Below, in pieces: positions 8,309 through 12,904 of a stretch of DNA of 12,904 nucleotides. The DNA is from Calycina herbarum (Eukaryota; Ascomycota; Leotiomycetes; Helotiales; Pezizellaceae). The position numbers and the translations under genes are program-made. The notes under the pieces are model-generated. The model saw nothing but the letters and a program-made list of their open reading frames with translations. It ran no database searches and was not told where the DNA came from. The DNA lies in contig LLEY01000361.1 in the NCBI GenBank assembly GCA_001414485.1, forward strand, positions 1 through 12,904, in the 5' to 3' direction. The first letter of the stretch is position 1. Every line of letters starts with the position of its first letter.

Positions 8309-10636
8309 ATGTCTGCTGTTTTTCGAAAACCAAGCGCCTCCAGTTTGCTGGTTGTTTTGATTTTTTCCACAATAGGTTCAAGTCAGAAATTTGGAAATTC
8401 TTCCTTTGATGCAGAGTATGAAGGAGTATCGACTGCTTGTGGAGCAACTCTCAATCCTCAATTGAGCTGCGATGATGTGCTTGGCGAGATTGCTTGGGAG
8501 TCGAAATATCTTTCAGCGACGCAACTGAACAATCTTTGCAGCTCGGCTTGTGTTGATTCCTTGCGGAGCGCCAGAAGCAGTATTGAAGGCGTCTGCACTG
8601 GGCCAAATGATATTATTGTAGATAGCGGCCTGGCTTATCCAGCAACCTTCGTTCTGGACCATTTGATCAATGCATGGCAAACTACCTGCAGGAAAGATGC
8701 GTAAGTTTCCCTCAATTTGATAAGTTGAAGAAGATGGGCTGGTTTACTGACTTAGTGGGTTTATTTAGGAGCTCGGCTCAGTTCTGCAACCTTTTATTTC
8801 AGCAATGGCTCAACCAGTCAACCATCCCAGCGGAAGCAGCTTGTTCTGATTGTATGCTAGGCACAGAACAAGTGGCTTTGGGGTCGCCCGTGGGGTACTC
8901 AGAAAACTTTGCAAGTGAATTTGCATCAGCAACTTCTAGTTGTCAAAAGACTGGTTATGCGTATTCCACGCCAACTTCATTCGCACTGAACGGAACTGTG
9001 CCGACCGCTACTAGTTCGCCAGCAGTGCCGAGCTGTACCAGCTCGTACACTGTAGCGAGCGGTGACACTTGTGTCTCAATCTCAATAGCCAAGAGCGTCT
9101 CAACCTTTGGCCTTGTTTATTTGAACTCGCTTGATGCTGGTTGCACCAACTTCCCACAAGCCGGCACGGCAATTTGTATTCCTTCAACCTGCAAGACATA
9201 TACTGTGAAGACAGACGATACCTGCTTAGCCATTATACAGCAGCAGTCAACGGATGCTACGATGGTGCAGCTACAATCATGGAACATGAATCTTAACCGG
9301 CAATGTAGCAACCTTCAGGATTACGCCAATACAACGATATGTATCAGCGCCCCTTTGGACATTGCAGAATCTTCACCAAACAATACAAATCCCGTCCAAT
9401 CGACATTTACAACAGAAGCACCAGTTCCGACAGATATTGTTGACCAGACAAATACTTACTGTGGCAAGTACTACAAAGTAGCCAAGGGCGATGAGTGTGG
9501 GCTCATCAGTACCCAGAACCACATCTCGCTACAGGACTTTTATTTCTTAAATCCAGAAGTCAACACAAACTGCACAAATCTGTTCCTTGGTTATTCCTAC
9601 TGCATTGCTCCAGTTGGGGATATTGCAACTTACGCCAATTATAGTGGATACAATCCAACGACTGGTCCTTGTGCCACGCTTTTCGCGCCATCGTCGTGTT
9701 ACACGGCTATCTCGACGATGACTTTGTTGCCGTTCTTGAGTGCAGACCATACATTCTCAGGACCAGCAGCGCCGACGACTACAGCTACTCTGCCCGCAGC
9801 TTTCCCTTTGGCGCCTAGTACACGGACTGGTTGCTACTTGTATCGAGAATATTTGAAATCTTCGAATGCAACGACAGAAACGGAAATCAACTCTTGCGCA
9901 TTTCTCATATATTTATTCGGAACATCAAAGTCCGATTTGTTAGCCTGGAATCCTAGCTTATCTTCGAGCAATTGCGCTTTGGCACCAGGTTTGGGATATT
10001 GTATAGAACATACTGATCGTAGGTGACTCCCTTCTGCGAGATATTGTGTGGCCATGGTCAAGTCTAACTGTAGCAGCTTCGGTAACCACAACCCCATCTG
10101 ATGAGCCAACTTCAACAGGTATCACTTCCTCGGCACAGCCAACATCAACCTGCGCAGGCACAGCACCCCCGGAGCCCACCCAGGATGGCATTTCCTGCAA
10201 CTGCAACAATTGGGTCAAGCAAGCAGTGGGGATCTTTTGCTATGACATGGCCGTCGTAGCGGGTATCCCTTTGCAGACGCTATACGATCTAAATCCAGCT
10301 TTGAAGGGAGACTGCTCTGGTCTGCAAGTTGGATACGCATACTGCCTTGGGTTAGCAGGTAGCACAATTTCGACCATCTCTCCTTCAACAACATCGTCAG
10401 CAGCTCAGCCAGCCTCCACGTGTATGGGCGGAACCGACCCTCCTGAACAGGTGCAGACAGGTGTTTCGTGTAAATGCAACAATTGGATTGAACAAGCGGA
10501 TGGAATTTTCTGTTATGATATGGCCGAGACGGCAGGGATTTCATTGCAGACATTATACGATCTCAATCCGGCACTGGGTGGAGATTGTAGTGGCCTTTGG
10601 GCGGGCTATGCATATTGCGTTGCTCTCGCGGCATAG
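8309..10636 (+). CDS. Secreted LysM protein with six LysM or LysM-like modules
   Basis: Three exons, 8309-8700, 8769-10018 and 10074-10636; introns of 68 bp (GTAAGT...TTTAG) and 55 bp (GTAGGT...CTAACTGTAG) keep frame and give 734 residues. The first ATG in this frame is at 8309. Residues 1-27 look like a signal peptide (core LLVVLIFSTIG). Residues 40-190 form a LysM-free domain with ten cysteines, of the kind seen ahead of LysM modules in related fungal proteins. LysM-like modules lie at about 222-269, 273-324, 362-411, 484-543 (diverged), 591-640 and 682-731. The third has YKVAKGDECGLI and FYFLNPEVN, typical of LysM; the last two share CNNW, GIFCYDMA and LQTLYDLNPAL. Ser/Thr/Pro linkers separate several modules. 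LysM binds chitin or related N-acetylglucosamine polymers; such proteins mask hyphal chitin or modulate chitinases. There is no catalytic domain, and no GPI signal is evident. It is head to head with the chitinase gene, so co-regulation is likely. Confidence 0.9.
10136..10630 (+). repeat. Intragenic tandem duplication of the last LysM module
   Basis: Two consecutive units of about 90-91 codons, roughly 10136-10405 and 10406-10630, encode nearly matching blocks. Each opens with QPxSTC and a PPE motif, continues CxCNNW and GIFCYDMA, and ends LNPAL, GDCSGL and GYAYC. The second unit has one extra residue before PPE. Both units lie in exon 3. The similarity is much higher than among the other modules of the protein, pointing to a recent internal duplication. 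Confidence 0.8.
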
Positions 10637-10750
10637 TGTTCTTCCCTTCTTGCTCCTCCTGTATAAATGGAATAGGGTCTCCTCGATTCCGAAGTTGACT
10701 TTGGAAAAGAAGCAAGTTGAAAAGATGATTGGGTAGTAATGCTGCTTGCC
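10637..10750. other. Convergent 3' intergenic gap
   Basis: A gap of 114 bp separates the stop of the LysM gene (TAG 10634-10636) from the stop of the minus-strand gene (TGA 10751-10753). The two 3' UTRs probably overlap or nearly meet here. No stable terminator-like hairpin or clear polyadenylation signal is visible. Confidence 0.5.
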
Positions 10751-11614
10751 TCAGCCTTTGTATACTACATCCTTCCCGTGAAAAATTGTTCTATACTCGA
10801 GATGTATAATATCATTCCAGGTTGTTTGTAGATATCTCAGGGTTGTCTTCATGAACCCATAATAAGTAATGCAATCATCGCTGCCCTTAACGGGATTCCG
10901 AACTTTCGTAGCAAACACTCTACCCTCACACGCCTCATCATAACACACATCTACGACCGTGATAACGATCACATCCTCTCCTCTGGTGGCTTGCCAATAA
11001 TAATACCAATCCTCGCCCTCGGGGATTGTCTGTAAAACATCTGGAGCTTCGAAAATTGTCTCGATCGTTTTCTTATCAATAACAACAAAATTGCTATGCC
11101 GCATATCATTAAATTCATTCGTCCTTTCGGGGCCGGTCTCGTATCCCGATGGCCAGCCGTTTTTCGCTCGAAAATGCGATCGTGTCTCTGCGACGGTAGC
11201 AGATGGAAGGCGGATAAACTCTATCTCGAGGGGAATGGTGATGCCAAATGGAATTTCAATACCAAGGCGTAGGCCGGCTTCGACGTATGCTTTGAATCGT
11301 CCGCATACACGAGTGTAAAATTCGTCTTCTTCTGCTTGTACTTCATCGGAAGATGTCGTGGAGGAAATGCAGTTGGAGTTGTCGGAGGCGAAGGTGGGGT
11401 AGGTGCAATAGACTGTAAAGCCCCATATTCCTGGAGATTCTTCAAGCTCGAGGGCCTGCAAAAAGCGTTTGTGGCCCTGGGCAGAATCCATATCAAAGAT
11501 TCGTTTGGGTGTGTAGGTAGAAGTTGAAGAGGGTTTGAACCCTCCCAGTGTGAATTCACGGCTCCTTAACCTAACATACGCTAGCCTCCGCTTTTTGCGG
11601 GCGCACCTCGGCAC
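10751..11614 (-). CDS. Uncharacterised fungal protein, 246-287 residues
   Basis: One open frame without evident introns. The ATG at 11612-11614 gives 287 residues; a second ATG at 11489-11491 gives 246 (MDSAQGHKRFLQALELEE...). I favour the second start: the extra 41 residues are basic (RKKRR near the N-terminus), look unlike the rest and lie towards decayed DNA, but this is not settled. The body contains WGFTVYCTYPTF near residue 64 of the long form, then a mainly acidic, aromatic-rich region with EDWYYYWQATRG and YYGFMKTTLRYLQTTWNDI towards the end. There is no signal peptide or membrane segment, so it is probably intracellular. The WGFTVY motif and overall length recall uncharacterised ascomycete proteins, but I recognise no domain of known function. 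It converges on the LysM gene and abuts AT-rich, RIP-like DNA. Confidence 0.7.
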   Translation of the reverse strand: MPRCARKKRRLAYVRLRSREFTLGGFKPSSTSTYTPKRIFDMDSAQGHKRFLQALELEESPGIWGFTVYCTYPTFASDNSNCISSTTSSDEVQAEEDEFYTRVCGRFKAYVEAGLRLGIEIPFGITIPLEIEFIRLPSATVAETRSHFRAKNGWPSGYETGPERTNEFNDMRHSNFVVIDKKTIETIFEAPDVLQTIPEGEDWYYYWQATRGEDVIVITVVDVCYDEACEGRVFATKVRNPVKGSDDCITYYGFMKTTLRYLQTTWNDIIHLEYRTIFHGKDVVYKG

Positions 11615-11639
11615 CCTCGGCTCTCCCGATCCTGCACAC

Positions 11640-12000
11640 GCAAATAGGCTAATAAGAACCCTTTTTAACCTTGAAATAGAAGAAGATTAGCTTAATTTTT
11701 GCCTATCAGCTATAAGAACCTACTACGTACACTGTAGCACCTTAGAGAATAGCCGTCTTACTTAAATATTAGGGTTTTTAGACTAGATTAGTTATTATAT
11801 TAGTATAATAATAATAAATTTAATTCTTTCTTATCTCTACTAACTATTAATTTAAGTTAAGAATATAACAGCTCTTTATAAATATACTAAAAGAAGTACT
11901 TATAGAATAGTACTTATATTCGAGGAAAACTAAACTAAACAGAGAAGAGGAGAGTTAGTACGCTCTGTCTCTATTTATTAAAAGCGTAGCTTTTTTTTAG
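11640..12000. other. AT-rich, RIP-like tract
   Basis: Base composition shifts sharply to A/T with abundant TA steps and no coding frame. It includes a 10-mer direct repeat AGTACTTATA (11895-11904 and 11909-11918). The tract ends in a small perfect inverted repeat AAAAGC-GTA-GCTTTT (11980-11994) followed by TTTTAG. Together with the Helitron remnant beginning beyond 12000, this is most likely mutated mobile-element sequence. The inverted repeat could belong to a Helitron-type terminus, but no boundary can be proven within the window. Confidence 0.5.
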
Positions 12001-12159
12001 GTTCCGACCCCCCTGCCCACGAGTCGAAGGCTGCCTTTTTCCTCACGTGATCGAAAAATGTCAGATCACCTGATACATAGCGCTTAGTCATTCGAAAGTG
12101 TCCTTCGTAGTCAGCAAGGCTTTTTGCTCCGGTAACCTCACTTAGATTTCGCCTATACT

Positions 12160-12904
12160 ATGGCTGCTAAATACTGCTCGACGTGTATATAGAAGCTCCC
12201 CCTTCCCTCTTTCTTCAAGGATATAGACGCCGATGTCCATTCGCGGGTCTACTCATCGTGTATTATGTGCCGTAATAAACCACGAAAACGCTGTGCTACA
12301 ACTATAGCTAGTCCGCAACGGCTAGCTCAACGCCCGCGAATTGACGCGCCAATACCTGTATTTCCCCTTCTCTTCCTTCTGCATAGTACTAATCGATATA
12401 GGCTCTTCCACGGCCGCCTTCCCGTCTACCGCAGATCTATCTCGTCCGCGAATCGACCCCCGAACCTGCTCCCTCCCCGCCACCCCCTCTCCCCCTCCGC
12501 GAACTAGGCTTCCTTCCTACGGACCAGTAGCAGCTGATTCAAGACTTTAACGATGCTATACGGACTGTCTAGATAGAGGGTTGTAGCCGCTGCCGCGAAC
12601 GGTGGTTTGCGATGGCTCTAAAGGATACCGTATACCATAAGTATTACTTGCGAGATCCTAAAGATTGTAGACCGTATCTTATGTCTCCGGATAACGAGAT
12701 AGACCCCGGACCCGTAACAGATACCTTGCTAGCGCTCACTCAAGTAGAAGAGATGATTATCGCCCGTTCCTACGTCTAGATGGTCCTCTTTCGGTACCGC
12801 GGGCACCAGTATCACTATTCGGGTCACTGTGTAAGTTTTATACAGAATACAGTTAAGACTGTAACAGTACTCCCTAACCTCCCCGCGGATCTGGATATTG
12901 TTCT
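12160..12904 (+). mobile_element. Decayed Helitron, N-terminal part of the Rep/helicase protein, cut by the right edge
   Basis: Frame 1 from ATG 12160 reads AAKYCSTC, then TAG at 12190-12192, then LPLPSFFKD and CIMCRNKPRKRC, and stops at 12505. From about 12531 frame 3 continues: QDFNDAIRTV, TAG (12570-12572), GCSRCRERWFAMALKD, then LRDPKDCRPYLMSPDNE, LTQVEEMIIARSYV, TAG (12777-12779), RYRGHQYHYSGHCVSFIQ and LPNLPADLDIV at the edge. Paired CxxC motifs followed by a VEEMIIAR-type segment are typical of the region ahead of the Helitron-like domain in fungal Helitron proteins (the DUF6570-type region). Three in-frame TAG codons, at least two at places where CAG (Gln) would be expected, plus a frame change show that the copy is dead. 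The replication-initiator and PIF1-like helicase domains would lie to the right of the window. Confidence 0.75.

Noticed and set aside
8121..8360. A 79-codon plus-strand open frame upstream of the LysM gene
   Set aside because: No protein features; it overlaps the promoter and the LysM start in another frame. Only its last internal ATG (8280) is kept as a possible upstream frame.
12265..12550. Two overlapping plus-strand open frames (12265-12507 and 12341-12550) as small genes
   Set aside because: The first is part of the decayed Helitron protein frame and the second is its shadow; neither is an independent gene.
1..12904. CRISPR array, rRNA or bacterial operon features
   Set aside because: No regularly spaced repeats or rRNA-like sequence are seen, and spliceosomal introns place the window in a eukaryote.

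Overview
The window looks like accessory chromosome of a filamentous ascomycete (Pezizomycotina). The main genes are cut by short GT-AG introns (45-202 bp), their products are secreted chitin-directed proteins, and both flanks hold AT-rich decayed DNA with stop codons of the kind left by repeat-induced point mutation (RIP). I cannot fix the genus from sequence alone.

Layout. 1-300 is AT-rich with no gene. About 301-780 (+) is a broken isochorismatase-family remnant. 781-1287 is AT-rich and empty. 1288-7680 (-) is one very large multi-exon gene for a killer-toxin-like GH18 chitinase of about 1,700 residues: an N-terminal hydrophobic segment, two hevein-type chitin-binding domains, a GH18 domain with an intact DGxDxDWE motif, and a long cysteine-rich then beta-rich C-terminal region. 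I reconstruct 16 exons. Two sites do not fit a functional gene: the acceptor of intron 3, just before the catalytic motif, is GG instead of AG, and exon 15 carries a one-base reading-frame break. 7681-8308 is a shared divergent intergenic region holding a tRNA-like A-box/B-box element, a hairpin and a small A-rich repeat. 8309-10636 (+) is a three-exon gene for a secreted 734-residue protein with six LysM or LysM-like modules. 10751-11614 (-) is a convergent gene of unknown function. 11640-12000 is strongly AT-rich, and 12001-12904 is a decayed Helitron (+) that runs off the right edge.

How the parts fit. The chitinase and the LysM gene start head to head, 628 bp apart. Clustering of subgroup C (killer-toxin-like) GH18 genes with LysM genes is known from filamentous fungi such as Trichoderma. 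Here the chitinase model has no LysM domain of its own, so its chitin-recognition modules are two hevein domains in cis and possibly six LysM modules from the neighbour. Whether the chitinase is still functional depends on the two lesions. Decayed mobile DNA on the right and a dead gene on the left suggest a turnover-prone chromosomal segment.
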